Part shown: positions 6,992-15,845 of the stretch, in pieces
How positions within the stretch are numbered: position 1 is the stretch's first letter
Layout of the letters: each line of letters begins with the position of its first letter
From: CAZUCE01 sp964619265
GTDB taxonomy: Bacteria > Planctomycetota > UBA1135 > GCA-002686595
NCBI GenBank assembly: GCA_964619265.1
Contig: CAZUCE010000005.1
Location: forward strand, 124,001 to 188,000
Length of the DNA stretch: 64,000 bases
Direction: 5' to 3'
Program-made: the position numbers and the translations under genes
The notes under the pieces: model-generated
What the model saw: only the letters and a program-made list of their open reading frames with translations
Databases searched by the model: none
Told to the model about the DNA's origin: nothing

Positions 6992-9826
6992 TCAGCCCGC
7001 TCCGTGACACTTTTTGAACTTCTTCCCACTGCCGCACGGGCAGACATCGTTCCGGCCCACGTTGCGGAAACGAGGATCTGCTGCGGCCGGAGGCGGTTTC
7101 GGAGCCGCGGCCGCCTGAGCCCGTTGCTGGCGAGCGGCGACGTCGAACGCGGCGGCCGCCGGTGGCCGCGGTGCAGGCGGAGGCGTTTGAGGGCGCGTTT
7201 GGGTAGCCGTCGCGGCCCCCCCGGAGGCGACCCCGGCCGCGGCCGCACCAGCGGCGGCTCCCAGCGGAGCCGCCACGGGGGCCTGGGAACGCGAAGCTGC
7301 GGCCATCACCGAGGCGGGTCCCTGGCCTTGCTCTACGTTGACACGCAGGGCGAGGCTGGCCACTTCGTCCTCGATCGTGGCGAACAGCTTCTCGAAAAGC
7401 TCGAAAGCCTCAGCCTTGTATTCGTTCTTGGGGTCTTTCTGACCGTAGCCACGCAAGCCGATGCCGGCCTTGAGCCCGTCGATCGCGTGCAGATGGTCCT
7501 TCCACTTGTCGTCGATGACCTTGAGCAGCAAGTAGCGTTCGATCTCGCGCATGCGCTCGCCCGTGACTTCGGCTTCGCGATCGTCGTAGCGCTCTGCGAC
7601 AGCCTCCAGCACTCCACCGGGATCTCCGCCTCGTTCGGTTGCGGTATCGCACAGACCCGAATCAATTTCGAAATCGTAATTCTTGCGCACCCAGTCGGCG
7701 AGTCCACCGGGGTCTTCAAAGTGAATCTCGACCGCACGCTCGGTGGAACGCTGAATCATCTCGGAAACCCGCTCGCGCAGCCCAATACCCTCGAGCACAT
7801 CCTGACGCGCCGAGTAGACCGTCTTGCGCTGCTGATCCATAACCTCGTCGTATTCGAGAAGGTTCTTGCGAATTTCGAAGTAGTACTCCTCGACCTTCTT
7901 TTGCGCCCGCTGAATCGCACGGGTCACCATGCCCGATTCGATGGGAATGCCCTCCTTCATGCCGAGCTTCTCCATGAAACCCGAGACCCAGTCGCGGTAG
8001 AACCGCTTCATCAGCGGATCCTCCAGGGACAGGAAGAAGCGCGTTTCCCCGGCGTTGCCTTGGCGACCGGAACGTCCGCGTAGCTGATTGTCGATCCGTC
8101 GCGACTCGTGGCGTTCGGTCCCGAGCACGTACAGTCCACCGAGTTCCAGCACTTCGCGCTCGTCCTCGGCGCAGCGCCCTCGAACCTCCTCCCGAATCTT
8201 CGCGATTTCGTCGAGTTTCTCCAGGTCGCCTTCCTCCAGCCCGGCTGCCTCAAGCGCTTGGGCCAAGCGGTGCTCGTAGTTGCCGCCCAGTTTGATGTCG
8301 GTTCCCCGTCCGGCCATGTTGGTCGAAACCACGACCGCACCACGCTCACCGGCCTTGGCCACCACCTCGGCCTCGCTCTCGTGGTGCTTCGCGTTCAGAA
8401 CGGAGTGCGGAATCTCAGCCTCGCTCAGAAGCTGGTGAACCTTCTCTGAGTTCTCCACCGAAGTGGTTCCCACCAGGACGGGTTGCCCCTTTTCATTGAG
8501 CTCGCGGATCTCGTCCACGATCGCCTTCCACTTCTCGGGCTCCGTGCGGTACACAACGTCCTGCTGATCTTTCCGGACGATCGGGAGGTTGGTCGGGACC
8601 TGCACCACGTCCAGGTCGTAGATCGAGTGAAACTCACCGGCTTCGGTGATGGCCGTTCCAGTCATGCCGGCCAATTTTCCGTACATGCGGAAGTAATTCT
8701 GGAACGTGATCGTCGCCAGGGTTTGGTTCTCCTGACGCACTGCCAAGCCTTCTTTGGATTCCACCGCCTGGTGCAGGCCGTCGGACCAGCGCCGCCCGGA
8801 CATCTTGCGACCGGTGAATTCGTCAACGATCACCACCTCGCCTTGATCGACCATGTATTCGCGGTCTTTTTGGTAGACGTGATGGGCCCGCAGCGCGTTC
8901 TCGATGTAGTGCGGCCAATCCATATGGCCCGGCTCATAGAACGACTCGACGCCAAGGATCTCCTGGGCGCGTTCGATGCCCTCTTCCTTCAGGTTCGCGG
9001 TGCGTTCTTTTTCCTTGATCTCAAAGTGCTCCTCGGGGATCAGCTCGCGGGCCACCTTGTCAGCCTGGGCGTACTTGTCCGGGGTCAACTCGGCTGGACC
9101 GGAGATGATCAGCGGGGTCCGAGATTCATCGATCAAGATCGAGTCCACTTCGTCGACGATGGCGAAGTGCAGTTCGCGTTGCACCTGCTCTTCGACACGC
9201 GTCTTCATGTGATCGCGCAGATAGTCGAAGCCGAATTCGTTGTTCGTGCCATAGACAATGTCGCAGGCGTAGACCGGAAGGCGCTCGGCAGGGTGCATCG
9301 CACTTTGGACCGCGCCCACCGTCATCCCGAGGTACTCGTAAATCGGCGCCATCCAAACCGCATCCCGGCGTGCCAGGTAGTCGTTGACCGTGACCAGGAA
9401 ACACGACTTGCCTGAGAGCGCGTTCAGATACAGCGCAAGAGTCGCCATCAGCGTCTTGCCCTCCCCCGTCGCCATCTCGGCCACCTTCCCGTCGTGTAGA
9501 ACGATCCCTCCAACCAGTTGGACGTCGTAGTGACGAAGGCCCAGCGTGCGCTTGGAGGCCTCGCGAACCAGCGCGAAGGCCTCGGGCAGAATGTCCTCGA
9601 GGGGCAGCCCTTCTTGGCTGGCCGCCTGCTTCCAGGCCAGGGTCTGCTCGACGAACTGGTCGGCCGTGAGACCCTCGGCCCAGCTCTCCAGCTGACCGAT
9701 TTTGTTCACCAGCGGTCGCAGTTGCTTGACCGAGCGAGCGGTCTTCGAGCCGAACACGCCAAGCAGCCCGTCTCCGATTTTCTCGGAGAGCGAGGTCCAG
9801 CGGTCGTTGAGCTTGTCCCAATCCAT
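6992..9826 (-). CDS. secA: Preprotein translocase ATPase SecA
   Basis: This 944-residue motor drives export through SecYEG. The Walker A region reads MATGEGKTLMATL, the DEAD-like box is DEVDS, and the preprotein-crosslinking and helical scaffold regions follow in the usual order (GTAITEAGEF, MAGRGTDIKLGG, RGRSGRQGN). After an Ala/Pro-rich linker the protein ends with the zinc-binding SEC-C motif CPCGSGKKFKKCH, which binds SecB or the ribosome. The start ATG 9826 is unambiguous. waaA follows directly. Confidence 0.98.
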   Translation of the reverse strand: MDWDKLNDRWTSLSEKIGDGLLGVFGSKTARSVKQLRPLVNKIGQLESWAEGLTADQFVEQTLAWKQAASQEGLPLEDILPEAFALVREASKRTLGLRHYDVQLVGGIVLHDGKVAEMATGEGKTLMATLALYLNALSGKSCFLVTVNDYLARRDAVWMAPIYEYLGMTVGAVQSAMHPAERLPVYACDIVYGTNNEFGFDYLRDHMKTRVEEQVQRELHFAIVDEVDSILIDESRTPLIISGPAELTPDKYAQADKVARELIPEEHFEIKEKERTANLKEEGIERAQEILGVESFYEPGHMDWPHYIENALRAHHVYQKDREYMVDQGEVVIVDEFTGRKMSGRRWSDGLHQAVESKEGLAVRQENQTLATITFQNYFRMYGKLAGMTGTAITEAGEFHSIYDLDVVQVPTNLPIVRKDQQDVVYRTEPEKWKAIVDEIRELNEKGQPVLVGTTSVENSEKVHQLLSEAEIPHSVLNAKHHESEAEVVAKAGERGAVVVSTNMAGRGTDIKLGGNYEHRLAQALEAAGLEEGDLEKLDEIAKIREEVRGRCAEDEREVLELGGLYVLGTERHESRRIDNQLRGRSGRQGNAGETRFFLSLEDPLMKRFYRDWVSGFMEKLGMKEGIPIESGMVTRAIQRAQKKVEEYYFEIRKNLLEYDEVMDQQRKTVYSARQDVLEGIGLRERVSEMIQRSTERAVEIHFEDPGGLADWVRKNYDFEIDSGLCDTATERGGDPGGVLEAVAERYDDREAEVTGERMREIERYLLLKVIDDKWKDHLHAIDGLKAGIGLRGYGQKDPKNEYKAEAFELFEKLFATIEDEVASLALRVNVEQGQGPASVMAAASRSQAPVAAPLGAAAGAAAAGVASGGAATATQTRPQTPPPAPRPPAAAAFDVAARQQRAQAAAAPKPPPAAADPRFRNVGRNDVCPCGSGKKFKKCHGAG

Positions 9827-10066
9827 GGAGCGAGGCCGGTCGTCGGCCGGTCAAATTTCGTGAGGCCCTTCAGGATCGAACCCACCCGCCAGCGGCGTGC
9901 GGATCGAATCGGGTCTACGGGGCGGTGGCGAGGGTCGTGAGTGGCGGCCAGAGCCGCCTGAAGCGGGACAGTATGGCGCCCAATCCCTCCGGGTTGCACC
10001 CCGAACGCCACGGAAGCCTCGCTGGGGGCACACCCGCCGGCATCAAATCACGCCCCAGCGTCCCTG

Positions 10067-10942
10067 CTAGGGCTTTGAGCCGTCGCTCGAGTTGGGCGGA
10101 CTCTCCGCTGCCTGGCCGCCTGCCGGAACGATCCGCTCGAGCATCTCGAACAGGACCGACCGCGGATAGGGCTTGTGAAGCAGGCCCGACACCTGCTGGA
10201 GCTGCGAAAGATCGATCCTCGCCGCGGTCGCAAGCAGGACCGGGAGATCGGCCAGCTCAAGGCTCTGCCGCATGCGGGCCAGAACCGCCTGCCCGTCAAA
10301 ACCCGGCATCTCGTAATCCAGAAGGACCAGATCCGGCCGGGGTGCGCGCTGCAGCCGCTCGAGGGCCGCGTGTCCATCGTGCACCTCCTCCACCTCGTAC
10401 CCCCGGGCCCGCAGCAGCGCGGAGAGTCCCGTGCACACCGGACGGTCGTCGTCGACGACCAACAGCCGGCGCCGCTTGGGAGCCTCCCGCTCGCGCTCCG
10501 CGACCCCCTCCAGCAGAGCCCGGAGTTCGGCATGGGTGGGCAGTCCCGCTTTCCGCCATTCGGCTTCGATTCCAGCAGCCAGATCTCGGTTCGCCCGCTT
10601 CAGAGCTTCCCACTCCGCGTAGTCCGGGCTGTTGACCGGCACATCCAACTTGTCGTGGGTGTCGACGGAAAAGAAAAACTCCCCCGCCACCAGGTGCTCT
10701 TGGAGCACGAACTTCATGAACGGGTAGCTTTGGTTCCCTAGCCGCAGGGTGTATCGCCGAGAGGTGGGATCATCACCGGGATCCCCGCGTTCAAAGGCGG
10801 CCAACGCCGCTTGGGTGTCGGCCGCGGTCTCGAACACCCCCAAATCCACGCGCGGCCGGACCGCATCCGACGGGAAGGCGTGCTGGCAGTAAAGCCGCAA
10901 CGCTTGCCGCAGGTGGTCTGGTTTCAGGTCGTCTAGCTGCAC
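10067..10942 (-). CDS. Response-regulator receiver protein with uncharacterised N-terminal domain
   Basis: Residues ~158-272 form a receiver domain: the acidic pocket is VVDDDRP (164-166), the phosphoacceptor Asp209 lies in LLDYEMPG, the conserved Thr is in LLATAA (239), and Lys257 is in LHKPY. The first ~155 residues are not a DNA-binding domain I recognise; they contain RYTLRLGNQSYPFMKF and GEFFFSVDTHDKL and are followed by a charged helix. The receiver at the C-terminus is the reverse of normal transcription-factor order, so it may work by protein-protein contact. The GTG start overlaps the pyrD stop by 10 bp. No histidine kinase is nearby. Confidence 0.75.
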   Translation of the reverse strand: MQLDDLKPDHLRQALRLYCQHAFPSDAVRPRVDLGVFETAADTQAALAAFERGDPGDDPTSRRYTLRLGNQSYPFMKFVLQEHLVAGEFFFSVDTHDKLDVPVNSPDYAEWEALKRANRDLAAGIEAEWRKAGLPTHAELRALLEGVAEREREAPKRRRLLVVDDDRPVCTGLSALLRARGYEVEEVHDGHAALERLQRAPRPDLVLLDYEMPGFDGQAVLARMRQSLELADLPVLLATAARIDLSQLQQVSGLLHKPYPRSVLFEMLERIVPAGGQAAESPPNSSDGSKP

Positions 10943-11904
10943 GCCTCGCGCTCCGGTCGTTTAGCCGGCCTCGGCCGCACGTGACGTTCGCGACCATCGC
11001 GGATGTTCCCAATCACCTGATGAATGTCGTCGAGACCGGCGTTGGCGACCTCTTGGGCCAGGGCCTCGGCCAGGCGCGCCGGCCCGGAAGGATCGGAGAA
11101 CGAACTGGTCCCGACCTGAACCGCGCTGCAACCCACCGATAGGTAGGCGAGCGCATCTTTGGCTTGGACGATGCCACCGCAGCCAATGACTGGAATTCGC
11201 GTGGCCTGAACGCACTCCCACGCGCAGCGCAGCGCGATGGGATGGATGGCCGGCCCGGAATACCCACCTTGCACCGTGGCCACACCCGGGGCCCCGGTCC
11301 GCCAATCGACCGCCAGCCCAAGCACGGTATTGACCGCGGTAATGCCGTCCGCACCACCCTGCTCCACCGCCGCCGCCATCTCACCGATGCGGGTCACGTT
11401 GGGCGAGAGCTTCGCAAAGATGGGTTTGGTGGTCACCCGCCGAACCCCAGCCACCACCGCCGCGGCCCGCGCTGGATCGGTGGAAAGCGGCAGTTTTCCG
11501 TCGTCCACGTTCGGACAGGACAGGTTGATCTCGAGGCCGTCGACCCTGGGCTGCTGATCGAGGCGCGCTGCAAGCTCCGCGAACTCGTCGTCGGCATGCC
11601 CCCCGATGTTGGTAATGACCAAACATTGCGCGGCGTCCATCTCGGGCAGGACATGCTCCAGGTAGCTATCGAGGCCCTTGTTCTCGAGCCCGATCGAGTT
11701 GATCAAGCCCGCTCGGGTTTCGTGAAGCCGGGGTGCCGGGTTGCCGCCGCGGGGGGCCAGAGTCACGGTCTTCGACACCAGCCCACCGAGACTCGCCGAC
11801 GGGCTGAAGTTCTCCATCTCCAAGCCATGCCCGAACGTCCCGGACGCGGAGAAAATCGGATTGCGGGCCGTCAGGTCGCCCAGTTTCACCGCGAGGTTCG
11901 GCAT
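10933..11904 (-). CDS. pyrD: Dihydroorotate dehydrogenase, class 1 (1B-like)
   Basis: A cytosolic flavoenzyme of pyrimidine synthesis that oxidises dihydroorotate to orotate. The N-terminus NPIFSASGTFGHG and the motif NLSCPNVDDG carry the FMN/substrate contacts and the catalytic Cys of class 1 enzymes (class 2 has Ser). VNTVLGLAVD, GCGGIVQAKDALAYLSVG and AVQVGTSSF form the FMN phosphate-binding end. At 323 residues it matches PyrDB. Class 1B enzymes usually pair with an iron-sulfur subunit, PyrK, which is not in this window. Only 4 bp separate it from lspA upstream. Confidence 0.92.
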   Translation of the reverse strand: MPNLAVKLGDLTARNPIFSASGTFGHGLEMENFSPSASLGGLVSKTVTLAPRGGNPAPRLHETRAGLINSIGLENKGLDSYLEHVLPEMDAAQCLVITNIGGHADDEFAELAARLDQQPRVDGLEINLSCPNVDDGKLPLSTDPARAAAVVAGVRRVTTKPIFAKLSPNVTRIGEMAAAVEQGGADGITAVNTVLGLAVDWRTGAPGVATVQGGYSGPAIHPIALRCAWECVQATRIPVIGCGGIVQAKDALAYLSVGCSAVQVGTSSFSDPSGPARLAEALAQEVANAGLDDIHQVIGNIRDGRERHVRPRPAKRPEREACS

Positions 11905-11908
11905 GAGT

Positions 11909-12628
11909 TCAGGCGAGCTCCTCAGCCGGCTTCGCAGACTGGCCTTCGGGAGGAGCGATCATCCCCGAGAGAATCAGCAGGATCGCGCCCACGGTAATGC
12001 ACGAGTCGGCCACGTTGAAGGTCGGGAAGTGGTAGTTGAACCGCTCGAAGTAGACGTGGATAAAGTCGCGCACGGCGCCGAAGGGATGATCGACCGGCGG
12101 CTCGCGGAACAGGTTGTCGATGAGGTTCCCCAGCGCTCCGGCCAGGATCAGCGCGTAAGCCCAGACCGCGGTGCCCGGCCGGCGCGGGGCGCGCCACAGC
12201 AACCAGGCGAGAACCAGCACCGCAACGGCACGACCCAAGACCAAAAGGTGAGGCACCTGATCGCCCATCCCCCATGCGGCGCCCTTGTTCTCACTGAGCA
12301 TCAGGCCCAAAAAATCGCCAATCACAGGCACCCGCCAATGTCCGTTGAACCAAGCCTCCGCTCCGCTCGGAATCGGCGTCGAGAGCGACGGCCGGTCCAG
12401 CCACTGGAACATCGCGTATTTGCTGGCCTGATCCGCTGCGATCAACAACGCCACGATGATCATCCGAAGCAGGCGCCGTGGTCTCAAAACAGACGCCTGG
12501 CCGGCCGCCTCTGAAGGGGGAGCCTCCGAAGAAGAACGAGCCTCCAACGAGGCGGCATCACCGGTGGAAGGCGATGTCGGCTGAGCCGCAGAATTCGTCA
12601 CGGGAGCATTCACGGACGGAGAGGACAC
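11909..12628 (-). CDS. lspA: Lipoprotein signal peptidase (signal peptidase II)
   Basis: This inner-membrane aspartyl protease cleaves lipoprotein signal peptides and fits the many lipoproteins in the window. The two catalytic Asp are in GNLIDNLF (Asp171) and FNVADS (Asp208), and the AADQASKY and SENKGAAWG motifs are present. The protein is 239 residues, longer than the usual ~165. The extra ~55 residues at the N-terminus are Ser/Ala/Pro-rich and come before the first membrane helix, so the GTG at 12628 may be upstream of the true start. Confidence 0.93.
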   Translation of the reverse strand: MSSPSVNAPVTNSAAQPTSPSTGDAASLEARSSSEAPPSEAAGQASVLRPRRLLRMIIVALLIAADQASKYAMFQWLDRPSLSTPIPSGAEAWFNGHWRVPVIGDFLGLMLSENKGAAWGMGDQVPHLLVLGRAVAVLVLAWLLWRAPRRPGTAVWAYALILAGALGNLIDNLFREPPVDHPFGAVRDFIHVYFERFNYHFPTFNVADSCITVGAILLILSGMIAPPEGQSAKPAEELA

Positions 12629-12863
12629 GAAAAAGGCTCAGGCGAACGAACTCGCGGCAGCCTGCGCACAGGGCGCCCCGATCCTAGCAGTCCGCACCCC
12701 GCGGGCTCGCGGCAAAACAAGCGCTCCCGGTGCGGCAGCCATCGAAACGGAGCTCGTCCCCCAGCCGGGGCGGAGCGCTTCAAAGGGCATCTGCGGGAAC
12801 TTCACGAGGCCCTTCCGGCTAGGACGCCCGGCCAAGCGCCGGGAACCCGCTAGGTTGTGGGTC

Positions 12864-13814
12864 GTGCCCAACTCCCGTCACAGCGGCAAGAGCCGACCCC
12901 AAGTCACGTCGCCGGCCGCCTTCCAGCGTGCACAGGACGCCTACTTGGTTGCCCTGCGAGCCGAGGCTGGGCTCGCGCGTTCGACCTTGGCCGCCTACCG
13001 GCGCGACCTGGACCGCTTCGGACAGTTCGCCACCCGCGCCGGGCTCACAGAGCCGAGCGAGCTCACCCCGGACCACCTGGCCGAGCACCTGGGCCAGCTT
13101 CGGGCTCGCTACCGCGACGCCACCGTCGCGCGGGCTCTCTCCGCGGTCCGCACCTTCCTTCGGCACTTGATCGCAGAAGGTCAGCTGGATCGCGACCCAA
13201 CCCGCGACCTGGAAAGCCCTCGGCTTGAGCGAAAGCTCCCGCGCTTCCTCTCCATCGACGAAGTCTCACGCCTTCTGGAATTCCCGGCCGAGAGTTCCCC
13301 CCCGGAGGCCCTCACTTTGCGCGACCGTGCCCTGCTCGAAGTCCTGTATGCAACCGGTGCGCGGGTCTCCGAAGCCGTCGAACTTTCCCTTCGTCACCTG
13401 CCCGATGGGTTGCGCGAGTTGCGGCTACACGGCAAGGGCAACAAGACGCGCTTCGTTCCCCTGGGCGAACGCGCGTGCGAGGCCTTGCGCGCTTGGATCG
13501 AACACGGGCGCGATGAGATCCCCGGTGCTCCGGCCCAAGAGCGCGTGTTCCTCACCCGGCGCGGCAATCCACTCACCCGCCAGGGAGCTTGGCGCATCGT
13601 TCACCGGCGCGCGGCCGAGGCCGGCATTACCACCCCCATTTCCCCCCACGGCTTGCGCCACTCGTTCGCCAGCCACCTGGTGGAAGCCGGCGCGGGCTTG
13701 CGAACCGTCCAAGAGCTTCTCGGGCACGCCTCGATCCGCACCACCGAGCGTTACACGCATACCGACGGCGAGCGGGTCCTCGCGCTGCACCGGTTGTATC
13801 ACCCGCGCAGCTGA
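12864..13814 (+). CDS. xerC: XerC/XerD-type tyrosine recombinase
   Basis: The protein has an N-terminal SAM-like core-binding domain (residues ~15-100, LARSTLAAYRRDLDRFGQF) and a tyrosine-recombinase domain with all active-site residues: Arg in ATGARVSE, Lys in LHGKGNKTR, HGLRHSFASH, GHASIRTTERY with His/Arg and the nucleophile Tyr. Length (316 residues) and the absence of an arm-binding domain suit Xer chromosome-dimer resolution rather than phage integration. Whether it is XerC or XerD cannot be told here. GTG 12864 was preferred to TTG 12855 because an AGG lies 9 bases before it. Confidence 0.9.
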   Translation: MPNSRHSGKSRPQVTSPAAFQRAQDAYLVALRAEAGLARSTLAAYRRDLDRFGQFATRAGLTEPSELTPDHLAEHLGQLRARYRDATVARALSAVRTFLRHLIAEGQLDRDPTRDLESPRLERKLPRFLSIDEVSRLLEFPAESSPPEALTLRDRALLEVLYATGARVSEAVELSLRHLPDGLRELRLHGKGNKTRFVPLGERACEALRAWIEHGRDEIPGAPAQERVFLTRRGNPLTRQGAWRIVHRRAAEAGITTPISPHGLRHSFASHLVEAGAGLRTVQELLGHASIRTTERYTHTDGERVLALHRLYHPRS

Positions 13815-13893
13815 GGGCCGGCCGCGCAGCTGGGGGCCGGCCGCGCAGCTGGGGGCCGGCCGCGCAGCTGGGGGCCGGCCGCGCGGCTACCGG
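13803..13893. repeat. 19-bp tandem repeat, ~4.8 copies, joining two convergent stop codons
   Basis: The unit CCGCGCAGCTGGGGGCCGG starts at 13803, 13822, 13841 and 13860, with a partial copy from 13879. The first copy differs by one base and carries the xerC stop codon; the last runs over the stop of the convergent SGNH gene. Each junction makes a GGCCGGCC palindrome, so transcripts from either side can fold into GC hairpins. It probably acts as a bidirectional terminator. Copy number may be unstable. Confidence 0.92.
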
Positions 13894-15101
13894 AAGAGCG
13901 GCTCGAGCAACTCCGCGATTCGTTCGTGACCGCGGTCGTTGAGGTGCTCATCGCGCAGCCAGTAGTAAGTCGACTGTCCGGGCTCGCGCAGGGCATCCCG
14001 CGCATCAACCACTTCCACCGGAAGATCCGCGAGGCCTTCGAGGAAGTCGTTGGCCAGGCGGTCGGTCGCCTGGAGTTCCTCAGCGCTCAGACCGATGGCC
14101 GCGGCGACCTGATCGTGCATCTTCGCAAAGATCTTCGGCTGCGCATCGAAGGGCGGTGGCAGGTAGACCAGAATGAACCTGATCCCGCGCTGGTCGCAAA
14201 GCTCAGCCATCGCAGCCGTGTATTCCAAGGCAGACGAAAGGCAGACCTCGCGCTGTTCAGGATAGCCGGCTAGGAAAGCCAGTTGGTTGAACCCTTGGGC
14301 GATGCTCTCGGCGCCGCTACGCCCGCGCACTTGCACTTGTTGTCCGGCGAGAAGGTTCTCGCGATAGTTGGGCGGAGCGGGCGGCTCCTCGAGACCATAA
14401 AAGTCGCTGAGGATCGAGGGCAGAACTCCAAAGTCGTTGCCGCCGTAGACGCACACGACGAACGCATGGGGCTCGAGCGCCAGAAACTTCACGAGCGTGC
14501 CAAGATAATTCGGGAAGGTGTAGTACCCGCAGCCCGCATTGAGCACCTCGATAGTGCGCTCCGGTTCGGCTTCGGCTAGCGAGGACTCCAGTCTGTTGGC
14601 AAAGCTCTCCGAATTGGACACCACACCGTCGGTGTGAGAATCGCCGGTGACCAGGACGCGAAGATCGGGACGCACTTCGCTTGGGTTCGAGTCCTCGCGC
14701 ATCCCGAAGTGATTCGTTTGGCGCAGGTATTTGCCCGCCGGATGTTCGGGCCAGTTCACCCGAACCGTGTGATTCCGGCGCCGCGCCAGGTAGCTGATCG
14801 GGTCGTAGACCATTCCCTCACGGACCGGGTTCAGGCTGCCGGACAGGTTCTCCGGGGCCATTCGAGGCAGCAGATCCGGGCGAGGAATCAAAAGGACGTC
14901 TTCATCCAGCGTGTCGACCCCCATGCCGGAAAGGTGCTCAAAGGGGCCGCTCGCCTGCGGGGCCCCCTCGCCACAGCCGGGTACAACCTGGGCTCCCAGA
15001 GCCAGCAGAAGCGCCCAACCCAGGTGGGAGCTCCCCGCAGGCGGGTTCAGAGGACTATGGGATGCCAAAAATCGCTTGCGAGGGGGGGTCGAGGGGGACA
15101 T
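13887..15101 (-). CDS. SGNH/GDSL-type hydrolase lipoprotein
   Basis: A 404-residue exported protein with lipobox VVPGC after a hydrophobic stretch. The SGNH hydrolase blocks are visible: GDSHTDG with the nucleophile Ser (block I), VYGGNDFG (block III) and RDEHLNDRGH carrying the Asp-His pair (block V). The fold is shared by esterases and by polysaccharide O-acetyl-modifying enzymes such as AlgX/AlgJ. The substrate cannot be told. It would act on the periplasmic face of a membrane. It is transcribed convergently to xerC and divergently from argR. Confidence 0.8.
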   Translation of the reverse strand: MSPSTPPRKRFLASHSPLNPPAGSSHLGWALLLALGAQVVPGCGEGAPQASGPFEHLSGMGVDTLDEDVLLIPRPDLLPRMAPENLSGSLNPVREGMVYDPISYLARRRNHTVRVNWPEHPAGKYLRQTNHFGMREDSNPSEVRPDLRVLVTGDSHTDGVVSNSESFANRLESSLAEAEPERTIEVLNAGCGYYTFPNYLGTLVKFLALEPHAFVVCVYGGNDFGVLPSILSDFYGLEEPPAPPNYRENLLAGQQVQVRGRSGAESIAQGFNQLAFLAGYPEQREVCLSSALEYTAAMAELCDQRGIRFILVYLPPPFDAQPKIFAKMHDQVAAAIGLSAEELQATDRLANDFLEGLADLPVEVVDARDALREPGQSTYYWLRDEHLNDRGHERIAELLEPLFR

Positions 15102-15182
15102 CGGGGCCCCATTGTTGCCCCCGGGGCCCCCAGAAGGCGATCGAAAGGGAGTCTCGATCTAGGAAAATCTTGCCCACCCCCC

Positions 15183-15216
15183 TTGACAGCTGGGCCCAGG
15201 GATGCATAATTATGCA
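15183..15216 (+). promoter_or_regulatory. argR promoter with overlapping ARG box
   Basis: A perfect -35 TTGACA (15183-15188) and a -10 CATAAT (15205-15210) are spaced by 16 bp. The -10 lies inside the perfect 14-bp palindrome TGCATAATTATGCA (15203-15216). This matches the ArgR operator half-site consensus (E. coli core TGAATAATTATTCA) at 12 of 14 positions. Binding would block RNA polymerase, so argR is most likely autorepressed with arginine as co-repressor. Confidence 0.85.
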
Positions 15217-15232
15217 CATAGGCCGCATAGCC

Positions 15233-15676
15233 ATGACGACCCAAGCCACCACCCGAGAGTCCCGCGAACGCTTGATCCTCGAGCTGCTCGAAGCGCACCG
15301 GCCGAAAAGCCAGGGCGAACTCGCGGAGCTCTTGCGCGAGCGCGGAATCGACGCCAACCAGGGAACGCTTTCGCGCGACCTGCGGCGCCTCGGCTTGCAA
15401 AAGGGCCCGTCCGGCTACGAGCTCCCCGAGGGTCCCAGCGATCCGACGGGCAAGGTCCTCGCGACCTGGCTTGTCGAGATTCGCCCCGCCCAGCAACTGC
15501 TGGTGCTCAAGACTCCTCCCGGAGGTGCCCAACCTCTCGGCGTCGCCCTCGACGCCGCGAACTTCAAAGAACTGATCGGGACGATTGCCGGCGACGACAC
15601 CGTCCTCGCTGTGTGTCCCGATCCGGAAGCTGCGGACCGTCTTGCCCGGAGGCTGCGCGATTTGTCACCGCGCTAA
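15233..15676 (+). CDS. argR: Arginine repressor ArgR
   Basis: A 147-residue hexameric, arginine-dependent regulator. The N-terminal winged helix-turn-helix reads AHRPKSQGELAELLRERGI..NQGTLSRDLRRLGL, where SRDL is the hallmark DNA-reading helix. The C-terminal oligomerisation/arginine-binding domain includes NFKELIGTIAGDDTVL, with the GTIAGDDT motif that binds arginine. The frame is open further upstream, but ATG 15233 fits both the family length and the promoter just before it. No arginine-pathway gene is in the window, so its targets lie elsewhere, apart from its own promoter. Confidence 0.95.
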   Translation: MTTQATTRESRERLILELLEAHRPKSQGELAELLRERGIDANQGTLSRDLRRLGLQKGPSGYELPEGPSDPTGKVLATWLVEIRPAQQLLVLKTPPGGAQPLGVALDAANFKELIGTIAGDDTVLAVCPDPEAADRLARRLRDLSPR

Positions 15677-15702
15677 TTTCCGAATACGCCCCCGCACTTT
15701 GA

Positions 15703-15803
15703 GTCCGAGCCACGCGCTCGGACAACCGCCGAGCCGGTGAGCCCGGAACCCCTGTGATCGAGGAGTCCACAGGAAGTTCTAAGTTCACCGGCTCGGTTCT
15801 TTT
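15703..15803 (+). terminator. Structured terminator region after argR
   Basis: An 8-bp hairpin (15703-15710 with 15716-15723) is followed by a long-range 12-bp stem (15729-15740 with 15785-15796). The long stem encloses another hairpin (CCTGTG 15751-15756 with CACAGG 15768-15773, supported by GAAC/GTTC below it). A T-rich run TTCTTTT follows at 15797-15803. The T-run gives rho-independent termination for argR, and the structure can also end uvrC transcripts from the other side. The nested fold is more elaborate than a plain terminator. Confidence 0.7.
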
Positions 15804-15845
15804 GGCAGGCCGGTTTGCGCAACGCAGAGCCTCTAGCTCGGCCGC

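Noticed and set aside
5049..7007. 652-codon plus-strand frame across metK and waaA
   Set aside because: It runs antisense to two clear genes, and its translation is low-complexity and Arg/Pro-rich.
12864..13814. Phage or island integrase with attachment site
   Set aside because: The protein has Xer size and domains, no arm-binding domain, no flanking phage genes and no tRNA-end repeat.
13803..13893. CRISPR array
   Set aside because: The 19-bp units are directly adjacent with no spacers, and no cas gene is present.
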